Positions 44,443 through 54,426 of a stretch of DNA of 64,000 nt are shown piece by piece. Position numbers and translations under genes: made by a program. Each line of letters opens with the position of its first letter. The stretch's first letter is position 1. Under the pieces are notes generated by a model. That model did no database searches. It saw only the letters and a list, made by a program, of their open reading frames with translations, and was not told the DNA's origin. Source of the stretch: Halomontanus rarus (GTDB lineage: Archaea > Halobacteriota > Halobacteria > Halobacteriales > Natrialbaceae); assembly GCF_017357405.1 (NCBI RefSeq), contig NZ_CP071598.1, positions 434,001-498,000 on the forward strand, in the 5' to 3' direction.

Positions 44443-46653
44443 ATGACCGAAAAACACGAGACGAACGTAGCGGCCGATGGTGGCACAGTGCAGGAGAGTA
44501 TGGCGGGTGGCACATCGATCAACGAGGTGGACGACTCGATACTCTCCCTCCGCGACGTGAGTGTAACGTTCGGAATGGAGCGAGGAAAATCGAAAGTTCT
44601 CAACTCGGTATCGCTCGACATCGAACGGCAGGAGATCCTCGGCGTCGTCGGGGAGTCGGGATCTGGAAAGTCGATGTTCGCCTCCGCGCTACTCGACGCC
44701 GTCGTGAAACCGGGTGTCGTGAGCGGTGATATTACGTATCGCCCGGGAGAGGGCAGTGAAACGGATCTGCTCAATCTCAGTGACGAGGAACTACGGCAGC
44801 TGCGCTGGGAGGAGATCTCGATGGTGTTTCAGGGGGCGATGTCCTCGTTCAATCCGACCAAGGACATCCGGGGTCACTTCGAGGAGACGCTCAAGGACCA
44901 CGATTACGACGTCGAATCCGGGATGGCCCACGCCCGCGAGCTGCTGTCCGACCTATACCTCGAACCCGAACGAGTACTGAACTCGTATCCTCACGAATTG
45001 AGCGGTGGGATGTCACAGCGTACGCTCATCGCGCTCTCACTGGTACTCGAACCCGAAGTACTCGTCATGGACGAGCCAACGGCTGCGCTCGACCTCCTGA
45101 TGCAGCGTTCGATTCTGGCCTTGCTCGAGGATCTCCAGACGAAGTACGACCTGACGATCGTGTTCATCACGCACGACTTACCCCTCGTCGCCGGCCTCGC
45201 GGATAGACTCGCCGTGATGTACGCCTTCGAGTTCGTCGAAATCGGTCCGGCAGACGAACTGGTACAACACTCCGCTCACCCGTACACCCGATCGCTGTTA
45301 CGGGCCGTTCCGAACCTCGATTCACCGCTCGACCAGATGCATCCTATCGAAGGAGCCAGTCCGGATCCGGTGAACGTCCCGACTGGGTGTAGCTACCATC
45401 CCCGCTGCTCGCTCGCAACCGACGAGTGCCGCTCGACCGATCCACCGCTAGAAGAGGTCGAAGTCGATCACCGAACTGCCTGTTTCCACTGGCAGGAATC
45501 GCGACAGGAAATTCCGCTGATCGACGACGAGGAAACCGGAGAACACGACAGTGACACACCGATACGAACCGCCGCTCCGACGGATACGGTCGTCGAGATG
45601 CAAGACGTAGATGTTCACTTCGAACAGTCATCCGGATTTTTCGGCTTCCTCGGGGAGTCCGACATCGTCCACGCCGTTGACGACGTCAATCTCGATATTC
45701 ACGAAAACGACGTCGTGGCGTTGGTCGGCGAGTCCGGCTGTGGAAAAACGACACTCGGGAAAGCCGCAATCGGCATCCAGCGGCCGACCAGCGGCGAGGT
45801 TTCGTATCGCGGGCAAGACATCTGGGAGGCGAAGGATTCACCCGATAGCACGGATATCCCCTTCGACGAGATCCGTCAGTCGCTGCAGATCATCCACCAG
45901 GATCCCGGGAGTTCACTCAATCCGAATCGAACTATCGAATCCACCCTGGAAATGGCACTGAAATACGGTCCGCACGACATGAAAAAGACGTCTCGACGCA
46001 ACAGGATCCACGGCATGTTATCCTACGTCGGGATGAATCCCTCGGAGGACTACGCCAGCCGCTACCCCCACCAGCTCTCAGGCGGTGAGAAACAGCGCGT
46101 TGCCCTCGTTCGAGCGCTGATGATGAATCCGGATCTCATCCTCGCCGACGAGTCCGTTTCCGCACTGGACGTCTCACTGCGGATCGAGATGATGGACCTC
46201 ATGCTCGAACTCCAAGAGCAGTTCGACACGTCTTACGTGTTCATCTCGCACAACCTCTCGAACGCCAGGTACTTCGCCGGGCTGGCAGACGGCAAGATCG
46301 GCGTAATGTACCTCGGCGAACTGGTCGAAATCGGACCGGCACAGGCGGTCATCGAGAACCCGAAACATCCGTACACCGAGGTTCTAAAGTGGTCCACCGA
46401 GGATCTCAACGTCGAAGAAGAACTCGAAAATCCACCGATCCGTGGTATCGACATCCCCGATCCGGTCGATCCGCCGTCGGGCTGTCGGTTCCATACCCGG
46501 TGTCCGTACGCACGGGAAGCGTGCGTGACGCAGTCGCCGTCGATATCGGAGGACGAGAACGAGCACGGTGCGGCCTGCTTCCGGGACCGCGGTGAGGACC
46601 ACGAATATTGGGACAGCGACCCGATTCAGGGCGTTGAGGCATCCGACGACTAG
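44443..46653 (+). CDS. ABC importer ATPase with fused DppD- and DppF-type domains
   Basis: A 736-residue protein with two complete nucleotide-binding domains that are usually separate proteins. Domain 1 (about residues 30-350): Walker A GESGSGKSMF, signature LSGGMSQRTL, Walker B VLVMDEPT. Domain 2 (about 380-720): Walker A GESGCGKTTLG, signature LSGGEKQRV, Walker B LILADES. Each ends in the oligopeptide-transporter C-terminal Cys-containing extension (GCSYHPRCSLATDECRS; GCRFHTRCPYAREAC). The start lies 8 bases after the DppC-type stop, completing a binding protein-permease-permease-ATPase operon. Confidence 0.92.
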   Translation: MTEKHETNVAADGGTVQESMAGGTSINEVDDSILSLRDVSVTFGMERGKSKVLNSVSLDIERQEILGVVGESGSGKSMFASALLDAVVKPGVVSGDITYRPGEGSETDLLNLSDEELRQLRWEEISMVFQGAMSSFNPTKDIRGHFEETLKDHDYDVESGMAHARELLSDLYLEPERVLNSYPHELSGGMSQRTLIALSLVLEPEVLVMDEPTAALDLLMQRSILALLEDLQTKYDLTIVFITHDLPLVAGLADRLAVMYAFEFVEIGPADELVQHSAHPYTRSLLRAVPNLDSPLDQMHPIEGASPDPVNVPTGCSYHPRCSLATDECRSTDPPLEEVEVDHRTACFHWQESRQEIPLIDDEETGEHDSDTPIRTAAPTDTVVEMQDVDVHFEQSSGFFGFLGESDIVHAVDDVNLDIHENDVVALVGESGCGKTTLGKAAIGIQRPTSGEVSYRGQDIWEAKDSPDSTDIPFDEIRQSLQIIHQDPGSSLNPNRTIESTLEMALKYGPHDMKKTSRRNRIHGMLSYVGMNPSEDYASRYPHQLSGGEKQRVALVRALMMNPDLILADESVSALDVSLRIEMMDLMLELQEQFDTSYVFISHNLSNARYFAGLADGKIGVMYLGELVEIGPAQAVIENPKHPYTEVLKWSTEDLNVEEELENPPIRGIDIPDPVDPPSGCRFHTRCPYAREACVTQSPSISEDENEHGAACFRDRGEDHEYWDSDPIQGVEASDD

Positions 46654-46769
46654 CGCCAGCGATCGGACCCGACGACGTTCACGGATCTTCGGAGGATAGC
46701 CGTCCCGCTTTCGACCGAATACAATTGCTCAACCGAACACTCTTGGTAGCGGATGCACAGCAGTATACC

Positions 46770-46997
46770 ATGGACTTCCAAGACGAGTTCCTCGATATCG
46801 TCTGTCAGTCGAAGCGGATTTGGCTCCCATTCTTCTACATCGACACGATCTTGCTGGTACTTGCCGGTGTGGGTTACGTCTCCGCCGATCCCGGTAGCGG
46901 TGGGCGTATTATCTCCATCTTCACACTCGTCATGCTCCTCGTCCCGTTCGCCGCCATGATCTCTTTTCTATCCGTTTGCAAGCGCAGGCCAGGGTGA
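46770..46997 (+). CDS. Small two-helix membrane protein of unknown function
   Basis: About 75 residues from ATG 46770, with two hydrophobic segments (FFYIDTILLVLAGVGYV; IFTLVMLLVPFAAMISF). It follows the importer operon by about 115 bases. An in-frame start at 46725 would add 15 residues. The family is not recognised; it could be an importer accessory subunit, but that is speculation. Confidence 0.5.
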   Translation: MDFQDEFLDIVCQSKRIWLPFFYIDTILLVLAGVGYVSADPGSGGRIISIFTLVMLLVPFAAMISFLSVCKRRPG

Positions 46998-47100
46998 GAC
47001 GATCCGGACTCGCCTCTCGAATTCGATTCTGATCGCGGTCTCCCGCGACGAGGCCGTCGATAAGGGTCGGTTTTTTGTACGTATAGTTCGTCCTACGGGT

Positions 47101-48099
47101 ATGGAAGTTGGAACGAGCTACTTCGGTGTGAGAGACGTCCGTCACGTCGTCGACGACCTCGAGCGGTTCGACGACGAAGGGTTGAACGCGGTATTGCACA
47201 CGTTCAGCGAACGTGACAAATACTTCTACGAAGAAACGATGGCGGAGATCGTCGCTGCGAGTAACGACCGCGGGTTCACGACGTACGTCAATCCATGGGG
47301 TGTCGGGAAGGTGTTCGGTGGCGAGGCCTTCTCCGAATTCCTCGCGAAACATCCCGACTCGCGCCAACAGACGGTGACCGGCGAGCGCCAGCACGGTGCC
47401 TGTATCAACGACCCCGAGTTCAGAGCAGCGATGCGTGAGTGGACTGAAGCCGCCGCGGGACTGAACCCGGACGTTCTCTTCTGGGACGAACCACACTGGC
47501 TCATTCCCGACTGGTTTTACGACGGCCAGCCGGACGACGCTTGGGTCTGTCGCTGCTCGCACTGTCGGGAGAAGTACGAAACCCAGCACGGCCGACCGAT
47601 GCCGGCACGTGAGGACGAAACGATTCGTCGATTCCGCGAGGACAGTCTTCTCGAGTTCCTCTCGGAAATGATGGAACTGGCCGCACAGGAGGACGTTCGC
47701 AACGCAGTCTGTCTCGTCCCGGAGACCGACGCAGAACACGGCATCAGGAATTGGGACCGCCTCGCTGCCGACGAACACCTCGATACGCTTTCGACCGATC
47801 CCTACTGGGAGCCCTCTGACGTCGATGACGTCGAAAAGTTCGTCGCCGAAACCACTGCTCACGTCGTGACACTCGCAGAAGAGTACGACCTACAGAGCCA
47901 GATCTGGATACAGGGATTCGGACTCTCCGACGAACCGAAGAGTTACGACAACGTCGAGACGGCGACGCGAACCGCAATCGAAGGCGGCGCCGACAGCGTC
48001 TTCATGTGGGGCTGGGACGGCTGCAGGGCGATTTCCTCCATCGCCTCCGAGAACCCGGATACGGTCTGGCAAACCTATATCGACGCCGCCGGGGAGTAG
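47101..48099 (+). CDS. TIM-barrel glycosidase-like protein with a Cys-rich insertion
   Basis: A 332-residue soluble protein. Strand-like segments ending in acids (LNAVLHTFSERDKYFYEET; NPDVLFWDEPHW; DTLSTDPYW) and a C-terminal GGADSVFMWGWDG suggest a glycoside-hydrolase-type barrel. Residues about 142-150 hold VCRCSHCREKY, a C-x-C-x2-C set that may bind zinc. I do not recognise a described family. It is followed after a short gap by a Nif3-like gene. The role is probably carbohydrate-related, by context only. Confidence 0.65.
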   Translation: MEVGTSYFGVRDVRHVVDDLERFDDEGLNAVLHTFSERDKYFYEETMAEIVAASNDRGFTTYVNPWGVGKVFGGEAFSEFLAKHPDSRQQTVTGERQHGACINDPEFRAAMREWTEAAAGLNPDVLFWDEPHWLIPDWFYDGQPDDAWVCRCSHCREKYETQHGRPMPAREDETIRRFREDSLLEFLSEMMELAAQEDVRNAVCLVPETDAEHGIRNWDRLAADEHLDTLSTDPYWEPSDVDDVEKFVAETTAHVVTLAEEYDLQSQIWIQGFGLSDEPKSYDNVETATRTAIEGGADSVFMWGWDGCRAISSIASENPDTVWQTYIDAAGE

Positions 48100-48315
48100 C
48101 GAGCGTCGTCGGCAGTAGAGCGACGGGGGCACCCGTTCCTCGAGTACGTCGAATCTACGATTCGATAGGGGCGGCCCGTTCGATTCCCTTTCGACGACTC
48201 TTTTTGCGAGCGGATTCGTCAGCGTGCCGTGTCGGCGAGGAGCCGCGGAGGAACGTTGTCGACGAGAGACGGTATAACCAAAACGTACATGTTCGAGAAC
48301 GTGGAATTGTGGACT

Positions 48316-49131
48316 ATGGACGCAGTTGACGTGTACGACCACCTTCGGTCACTCGACGACGGATGGGTCGACTGGGACGACACCGTAGATACGTTCAAAC
48401 AGGGCGATCCGAACGCGGAAGTCGATGGTATCGCGGTCGGCTGGATGAGCTACACGTGGGCGCTGGAGCGGGCGGCAGAACTCGGCTGTAACCTCTTCGT
48501 GACCCACGAGGCGACCTACTACGACCACTTCGTCGAACCGGCGCCGGAGAACTTCCCGGACGCGATCGCCGACCAGATTGAGTCCAAGGTCGCGCTCGTC
48601 GACGACCTCGATATGACGATCCTGCGCTGTCACGACGTCTGGGACGAGTATCCGGGACTAGGCGTGCCGGACACGTGGGGCGAGCAACTCGAGTTCGCCG
48701 AGTCCGGCGAGTCGGCGGCCGTCGAGGACGGCTACTACCGGGTGTACGAGCTCGAACCGAAAACCGCCAGAGACGTCGCCGAGCAGGTCGCTCGAAACAC
48801 TCGATCGAACGGTCAGGAAGCGGTCCAGCTGCTCGGACCGGGCGACGCCGATGTCTCGAGGGTCGTCATCGGGACGGGGGCGATAACCCCGGTCATCGAA
48901 CTCGTCGACCGCTACGACCCGGACCTGCTCGTCTGCAGCGACGACGGACTCTCCTACTGGACCGACGGGGCGCTCGCGACGGACATGGAACTGCCAATCG
49001 TCGCAGTGAACCACGCTACGAGCGAGGTAGCCAGCATTGGACGACTCGCCGAACACCTCGACGAGACGTTCCCGGAGGTTCCGGTCCACCACATCGAACA
49101 GGAGTGTAACTACGAACTGATCGAAGCCTGA
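48316..49131 (+). CDS. Nif3-like dinuclear metal-centre protein
   Basis: A 271-residue member of the Nif3/DUF34 family. The N-terminal half has VDGIAVGWMSYTWALERAAE and LFVTHEATYYDHF (metal His), with LRCHDVWDEYPGLGV; the C-terminal half has VAVNHATSEVASIGRL and VPVHHIEQECNY (metal ligands). These proteins form a toroid with two metals per subunit; their reaction is not known with certainty. ATG 48316 is chosen because GGTATAACC at 48271-48279 is the TATA element, and the in-frame ATG at 48289 would lie at or before the transcript start. Nif3-like genes inside sugar loci are unusual. Confidence 0.75.
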   Translation: MDAVDVYDHLRSLDDGWVDWDDTVDTFKQGDPNAEVDGIAVGWMSYTWALERAAELGCNLFVTHEATYYDHFVEPAPENFPDAIADQIESKVALVDDLDMTILRCHDVWDEYPGLGVPDTWGEQLEFAESGESAAVEDGYYRVYELEPKTARDVAEQVARNTRSNGQEAVQLLGPGDADVSRVVIGTGAITPVIELVDRYDPDLLVCSDDGLSYWTDGALATDMELPIVAVNHATSEVASIGRLAEHLDETFPEVPVHHIEQECNYELIEA

Positions 49132-49390
49132 CAGTCTCGACCTGCACGACGCTGTTCTCCCCGCGTGTCGTGACCCTCTCGAGGCCGGAAGGCGGTCTCC
49201 GTCGAGAAACGGTGGCCGCGGCTGCTGACGACGCCGGGGCGATAGCCGAGAGGGGGATGGTACTCGAAGGAGAACTCGTGGACTTCGACGAACGTGGCGT
49301 CTGACGCTGGTGTCGATCCGACAGACGCGATTCGAATGGACCGGAACCATCGGACGAAACGTTCTTTGTGCATCCGACAGCAGTAGAACC

Positions 49391-51559
49391 ATGGACTCGA
49401 TGTACGAGGTAGTGGTTACCGGAGGGACACCTGCGGGCGTCGCGGCGGCCGTTCACGCGGCTCGCGCCGATCTGGAAACCTGTCTAGTGACGTACAACGA
49501 TTCGCTCGGCGGAATGATGGCCAGCGGCCTGAGCATGACCGACACGTTGCTCCACCCGCGCAAGGGGCGGTCGCCGGTTCTCGACGAATTCTTCGAGCGC
49601 GTCCGCACTCACTATCGGACGACCTACGGCCCCGATTCGGACCAGTACCGGACCTGCAACGGAGGGCTGGTCTTCGAACCGCACGTCGCCGAGGAGACGT
49701 TCGAGGCGCTCGTCGACGCGGAGTCGTCGCTGACCGTCGAACGGGGCTGGCGCCCGGTCTCCGCCGACCGGGCGGGTCGCAGCCTTCGAAGCGTCTCGTT
49801 CGAGTCCTTCGGCGGAGACGGGAGCAGGAGCGGAGACGGGGACGCGGACGAAACCCGAACCCTCGAGGCTGACGCGTTCGTCGACGCCACCTACGAGGGC
49901 GATCTGGCGGCCGTCGCCGGCGCGCCCTACCGCGTCGGTCGAGAATCGCGCGAAGAGTACGGCGAGCGGTTCGCCGGCCGGGTCTTCACCGACGCGGACG
50001 ACGTCTCGACGATTCGGGCGGGGAGCACCGGCGAGGGGGACGACGCGGTGCAGTCGTACAACTATCGGCTGTGTCTGAGCAGCGACCCGGAGAACCGACG
50101 CTACCCGGACGAACCCGACGGCTACGACCGCCGGGAGTACCTCTGGGTGCTCGAGGACCTCGAGGGGATGCGCGAGTACGTAGACGACCGCGGCGTCGAC
50201 GACCCGATGACGGTCGGGCTGGCTGACCGCGAGTCGCCGGAACTCGCCGAGGCGATGGACCGGTGGTACGAGACCGGCGGTCGACGCGCTCGCGTGGACG
50301 ACGAGGATCGGTGGGTGCCGCTGGCCGAAGACGTGTACCGCGGAACGGACCCCGCAGAGGACGGCCTGCTTCCGCTGCCGGCCCAGACGAGACTCCTCGA
50401 CCGATCGCCGGAGGGTCTCGCGGGCGACGTCCACCTCGAGCAGGAGGGCGACGAGTTCGTCTGGGGGAACCTGCCGAACGACAAGCGGGACATGAACGCC
50501 TGCGACCTCGTCGGCGAGTCCCACGCGTACCCCGAGGCCGACTGGGACGAGCGCCGGGAGATCGCGAACCGCCACCGCGAGTACGTCCTCGGATTCCTGT
50601 ACTTCCTGCAGAACGACGACGCGGTTCCGGAGGCGGCGCGGGAACAGGCCCGCCAGTGGGGGCTGGCGAAAGACGAGTTCGTCGACGACGACAACTTCCC
50701 CTTCCAGCTCTACGTCCGCGAGGCCCGACGGATCGAGGGGCGAAAGACGTTCACGGAGGGCGACGCGTTCCTCGCGCCCGGACTGGAACGGGCCCCCGTT
50801 CACGGCGACGCCGTCGGGATCGCCGAATTCCCGCTCGACCCCCACGACGTGCGAGCCGTTCGTCGACAGGGAACCGCCGCCGACGGACGATTCTTCCTGA
50901 CGGAGTCGACCGTTCCCTCCCAGATTCCCTACGGCTCGCTCGTCCCGACGGGACTCGACGACCTGCTCGTCCCCGTCGCGCTCTCGGCCTCCCACGTCGG
51001 GTTCCAGACGATCCGCCTCGAGCCGACGTGGTTCCAGCTCGGCGAGGCGGCGGGCGTCGCGGCCGCTCGTGCGGTTCGGACGGGCATCGCGCCCGGAACG
51101 CTGGATTCGGACGGACTGCTGTGGGAGCTGGCCGAACGCGGGAGCACGCTCTCGTACTTCGCCGACGTCGACGTCTCGGACGACGGCCCCCACGTGGCGC
51201 CGATCCAGTTCCTCGGGACGAAGGGGTTCTTCGACAGCTACGAGGCGCGACCGTCGGAACCGCTCGACGCGACGACGGCCGAGGCGTGGGCCCGGACGAC
51301 CGCGGACCTTCTCGCGGGCGACCTCGACGCGGCCGAACGCGCCCGCGCGCTCCCGGAACCGGAACGGCGTTCGGACGCCGCCGACGTCGACGCCGGGACC
51401 TTCCTGAGCGCGCTCGAGGAGGCCGTCGAGCGAGACGGCGTCCGGACGAACCCGCGGGGGATCGCGGCGGACCTCGAGTTGGCCGAATCCACGCCGCTCA
51501 CTCGGGGAGAGGCGTGTCGGATCGCGTACGGGCTCGTGACCGACCAGTTCGGACGGTAA
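49391..51559 (+). CDS. FAD-dependent oxidoreductase of the large sugar/polysaccharide-locus type
   Basis: A 722-residue protein. The N-terminal dinucleotide-binding motif is VVVTGGTPAGVAAAVHAARA, followed by SLGGMMASGLSMTD; later LEADAFVDATYEGDLAAVAG and QIPYGSLVPTGLDDLLVP close the FAD domain (PF12831-like). The C-terminal ~170 residues form a second, helical domain. Relatives are often labelled xanthan lyase-like or fumarate reductase/succinate dehydrogenase-like and occur in polysaccharide-utilisation loci. The reaction is not known. ATG 49391 is the first codon of the conserved part. Confidence 0.75.
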   Translation: MDSMYEVVVTGGTPAGVAAAVHAARADLETCLVTYNDSLGGMMASGLSMTDTLLHPRKGRSPVLDEFFERVRTHYRTTYGPDSDQYRTCNGGLVFEPHVAEETFEALVDAESSLTVERGWRPVSADRAGRSLRSVSFESFGGDGSRSGDGDADETRTLEADAFVDATYEGDLAAVAGAPYRVGRESREEYGERFAGRVFTDADDVSTIRAGSTGEGDDAVQSYNYRLCLSSDPENRRYPDEPDGYDRREYLWVLEDLEGMREYVDDRGVDDPMTVGLADRESPELAEAMDRWYETGGRRARVDDEDRWVPLAEDVYRGTDPAEDGLLPLPAQTRLLDRSPEGLAGDVHLEQEGDEFVWGNLPNDKRDMNACDLVGESHAYPEADWDERREIANRHREYVLGFLYFLQNDDAVPEAAREQARQWGLAKDEFVDDDNFPFQLYVREARRIEGRKTFTEGDAFLAPGLERAPVHGDAVGIAEFPLDPHDVRAVRRQGTAADGRFFLTESTVPSQIPYGSLVPTGLDDLLVPVALSASHVGFQTIRLEPTWFQLGEAAGVAAARAVRTGIAPGTLDSDGLLWELAERGSTLSYFADVDVSDDGPHVAPIQFLGTKGFFDSYEARPSEPLDATTAEAWARTTADLLAGDLDAAERARALPEPERRSDAADVDAGTFLSALEEAVERDGVRTNPRGIAADLELAESTPLTRGEACRIAYGLVTDQFGR

Positions 51560-51878
51560 TCCGTCGGATCGATCTAGCCGCTGTGGGCTTCCCTCGAGGC
51601 GGAGACGCGTCGGGATCGACGGCTCGTTCGACCGCCCGTCGTCGGGAGTCGACGACCCGATGTGGGTAGAGACGGGACGGAAAGGGGGACGGAACCGGAG
51701 ACAGAGATGGGACGGCACCGAAGACAGATACAGGACGGAGACGGGACAGAGACGGAGACGACGTCGACGTTCAGGCGACGTCCCCGAACCGCTCGTACGC
51801 GCTCTCAATCGCGTCGCGATTGGGCGTCGCCGCATCGAATGCATGGGGCCGATGCGGCTCCTGCAGACTCGAGATCGG
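51560..51878 (-). other. Intergenic stretch with a short C-terminal relic
   Basis: At about 51860-51778 the minus strand reads HAFDAATPNRDAIESAYERF and then a stop: a natural C-terminus without a gene body. A similar relic, VHAGTVDREAIETAYDEF, lies near 61665-61610. Otherwise the gap shows nothing. Confidence 0.35.
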
Positions 51879-53402
51879 TCAGAGGACGTCGCCGTACTGC
51901 CGCTCGATGCGGTCGGCGTGGTGTTCGCGGTCGGTCTCGCGGAGTCGGTCGAGGTACCGCCGGACCTTCCCCGGGCGACGGGTCGCGTGGTACGGTCCGC
52001 CCTCCTCGATGACGGTCCACACGGGATCGCGGAGACCGGTCGGCGCGTCGGGGTTGCCGCCGCGGTCGCCGCGGGCCGACTCCAACATTCGGTCGGCGTG
52101 CCACGCCTCGAGGCGTCGCATCCCCTCGCCGACCGCGTCGGCTCGATCGTCGGAGAGATCCGTCGTCTGGCGGGGATCCGACTCGAGGTCGTACAGTTCG
52201 ACGTCGTCGAAGTCGTGGAGGCCGTCGTGGTAGGTCCGCAGGAGGAGCCAGTCATCCCAGCGGACGCCGCGCTGGCAGGTCAGCGCCCCCTGGCTGAGCA
52301 CAAGGTAATCGCGGCCGGCCGCCTCGCCGTCGGTGAGCGTCGGCGCGAACGATCGTCCGTCCCAGCCGTCAGCCGGTTCGACGCCGACGAGATCGGCCAG
52401 CGTGGGCGCGAGGTCGAGGCTGTAGTGAAACTCCTCGTCGACGCCGCCGGCGACGTCCGGACCGCTCACGATCATCGGGACGCGACCCGTCGGCCGGTCG
52501 GCGGTGTGGTGGTCGCCGTAGATGTTGGCCTCGCCCTGATTCTCGCCGTGGTCCGCGGTCACGATCACGAGGGTCTCCTCGCGCACGCCGTGGGTTTCGA
52601 GGCACTCTATGAGTTTCTCGACGTGGTCGTCCATGTAGCGGATCCCGACGTCGTAGCCGTCGATCCACCGCCGGAAGTCCTCGCGGGACTCGATCCGCGC
52701 CGGCGTCCGCTCGAGGCCCGGGTCCGCGCCCCAGTCGACGCTCTCCTCGGGCGTCTTGCCGACCCCGTGGAGGTCTCGGGCGCTGTGCGGGCCGTATCCC
52801 TTCCAGTGGTCGTCGATCGTTTCTTGGTCGGGCCACTCGGGAGCGGGATCGTCTTCGAACGGGTTGCCGTACTCCCGCGGCGTGTCGTAGGGGGTGTGTG
52901 GGTCCCAGAAGTTGACGTGGAGGTACCAGTCGTCCTCGTCGGCGTGGTCGTCGAGCCAGCCCTCGGCGCGGTCGTACACCTCGTCGGCGCGCTCGAACCC
53001 GCGCCCGCCGGTGTCGCGCCACTCCTCGAAACCGTCGAGGACGTGCCAGGCGCCGTGGCGCGTCGGGAACGAGCTGACGAGTGCGGTGCGGTGGCCCGCG
53101 TCCCTGAGTGCGGCGGGCAACGTCCGATACTGCCCGTCGGTGGAGAACCCGCGATCCTCGCCGGTCGGCCGCGGCTCCGATGCGAGCCCGCCGTGGTTGA
53201 CGACGCCGGTGTGGATGCCGAAGCGACCCGTGAACAGCGCCGTCCTCGACGGCAGACAGGGGAGGTCCGAGGCGTAGTACTCGGTGAACCGGCGGCCGCC
53301 TTCCGCGAGCGCGTCGATGGTCGGCGACGTGTCCCGTTCGTAGCCGTAACAACCCAGGTGGTCGGCGCGAAGCGAGTCGCAGTCGATGTAGAGTATCTTC
53401 AT
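51879..53402 (-). CDS. Sulfatase with intact formylglycine motif
   Basis: A 507-residue type I sulfatase. Metal ligands Asp7 and Asp9 in YIDCDSLRADHLG, the maturation motif C49-L-P-S-R in DLPCLPSRTALFTGR, VTADHGENQGE (metal Asp-His) and HHTADRPTGRVPMI. Cys49 would need conversion to formylglycine by a separate maturase not found here. No signal peptide, so it should act on imported sulfated sugars. Last gene of a minus-strand operon with isomerase (18-base gap) and zinc dehydrogenase upstream, which suggests a desulfation step in the pathway. Confidence 0.9.
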   Translation of the reverse strand: MKILYIDCDSLRADHLGCYGYERDTSPTIDALAEGGRRFTEYYASDLPCLPSRTALFTGRFGIHTGVVNHGGLASEPRPTGEDRGFSTDGQYRTLPAALRDAGHRTALVSSFPTRHGAWHVLDGFEEWRDTGGRGFERADEVYDRAEGWLDDHADEDDWYLHVNFWDPHTPYDTPREYGNPFEDDPAPEWPDQETIDDHWKGYGPHSARDLHGVGKTPEESVDWGADPGLERTPARIESREDFRRWIDGYDVGIRYMDDHVEKLIECLETHGVREETLVIVTADHGENQGEANIYGDHHTADRPTGRVPMIVSGPDVAGGVDEEFHYSLDLAPTLADLVGVEPADGWDGRSFAPTLTDGEAAGRDYLVLSQGALTCQRGVRWDDWLLLRTYHDGLHDFDDVELYDLESDPRQTTDLSDDRADAVGEGMRRLEAWHADRMLESARGDRGGNPDAPTGLRDPVWTVIEEGGPYHATRRPGKVRRYLDRLRETDREHHADRIERQYGDVL

Positions 53403-53420
53403 CTCTGAACGGGATGGTAG

Positions 53421-54317
53421 TTACGCGACATCGTACGTCTCCATCTTCTCGCGGAGGAACGACGCCGATTGGGCGAGGTGCTCGCGGCCGACCTCGGCGT
53501 CGTAGCCGTCCTCGATCGAGATCCAGCCGTCGAAGTCGACCTCGGCCAGCCGCTCGAAGACGGCGTCGTAGTCGATCATGCCCTCGCCGGTGACGCCGTG
53601 CTGGAGGATGTCGGCGTACCCCTGACTGCCGTCGACTTCCTGCTCGCGCAGGTCCTCGATCGTCCCGCCCTCGAGGTAGCGATCGCTGGCGTGCATCGTC
53701 ACGACGCGATGTTTGACCGCGTCGAGGAGTTCGATCGGGTCGTCGCCGGCGATGATCGCGTTCGAGGGGTCGAAGTTGACGCCGAAGTTCGGGTGCTCCT
53801 CGATCCGATCGAGCAGGTCGAGGAACACCGCCATGTCCTGGGCGAACTCCGGAAAGTCCCAGTAGTCGTCCTTGTAGTGGTTCTCGAGGATGAGCGTGAC
53901 GCCCTCGTCCTCGGCGGCGGGCAGCAGTTCGCGGATGCAGTCGGCCACGCGGGACAGCCCCTCGTCGCGGGGGAGGTCGGGACGGCGCTGGCCGGAGAGG
54001 ACGCGACAGTACTCGCCGCCGAGTCGGGCCGTCGCCTCGATGGCCCGGCGCTGTTCGCGGATCTCCTCGCGGCGACCCTCCTCGGTGGGTCGGGTGAAGT
54101 CCGGCGAGTAACACATCATCGGTATCTCGAGGCCGCGCCGTCGGGCTTCCTCGCGGAGGCGGTCGAGTTCGTCAGGGTCGTCCGCCGGCGTGAAGCCCCA
54201 GTAGAACTCGACGCCGTCGACGCCGAGGTCGGCGGCGATCTCGAGCCAGTCGTCGATCGGCATCTCGTCGGCCGTGAGGTCGTCCAGGTAACACTTCGGG
54301 AACGCGGCTAGTGGCAT
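53421..54317 (-). CDS. Sugar phosphate isomerase/epimerase
   Basis: A 298-residue xylose-isomerase-like TIM-barrel protein. The metal-binding residues are in VTLILENHYKDDYWDF (Glu), NFGVNFDPSNAIIAGDD (Asp), VVTMHASDRYLEGG (His) and FDGWISIEDGYDAEVG (Glu). This matches the ketose 3-epimerase/inosose isomerase branch. Residues about 150-165 (HYKDDYWDFPEFAQD) are aromatic-rich and may shape substrate choice. It lies between the zinc dehydrogenase and the sulfatase in one operon. Confidence 0.85.
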   Translation of the reverse strand: MPLAAFPKCYLDDLTADEMPIDDWLEIAADLGVDGVEFYWGFTPADDPDELDRLREEARRRGLEIPMMCYSPDFTRPTEEGRREEIREQRRAIEATARLGGEYCRVLSGQRRPDLPRDEGLSRVADCIRELLPAAEDEGVTLILENHYKDDYWDFPEFAQDMAVFLDLLDRIEEHPNFGVNFDPSNAIIAGDDPIELLDAVKHRVVTMHASDRYLEGGTIEDLREQEVDGSQGYADILQHGVTGEGMIDYDAVFERLAEVDFDGWISIEDGYDAEVGREHLAQSASFLREKMETYDVA

Positions 54318-54426
54318 GGGTTGGTATGGGGGAGAGTGTCGGTTGTGGTCGATCGGTCGTCGCGGATCGATCGCGGTCGCGTTCGTCTCGATCTTCGTTC
54401 TCGTTCGACGGGTGCGCGTTCGATCG

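Noticed and set aside
49484..52255. Minus-strand open frame of over 900 codons opposite the FAD oxidoreductase
   Set aside because: High GC suppresses stop codons on the opposite strand; the sequence is Arg/Ser/Pro-rich with no domain, while the plus strand has a clear FAD-binding protein.
51660..53408. Long plus-strand open frame of 582 codons opposite the sulfatase
   Set aside because: It is the antisense shadow of the sulfatase at 51879-53402; its composition (Arg, Val and Ala rich, no motifs) is that of a GC-rich reverse frame.
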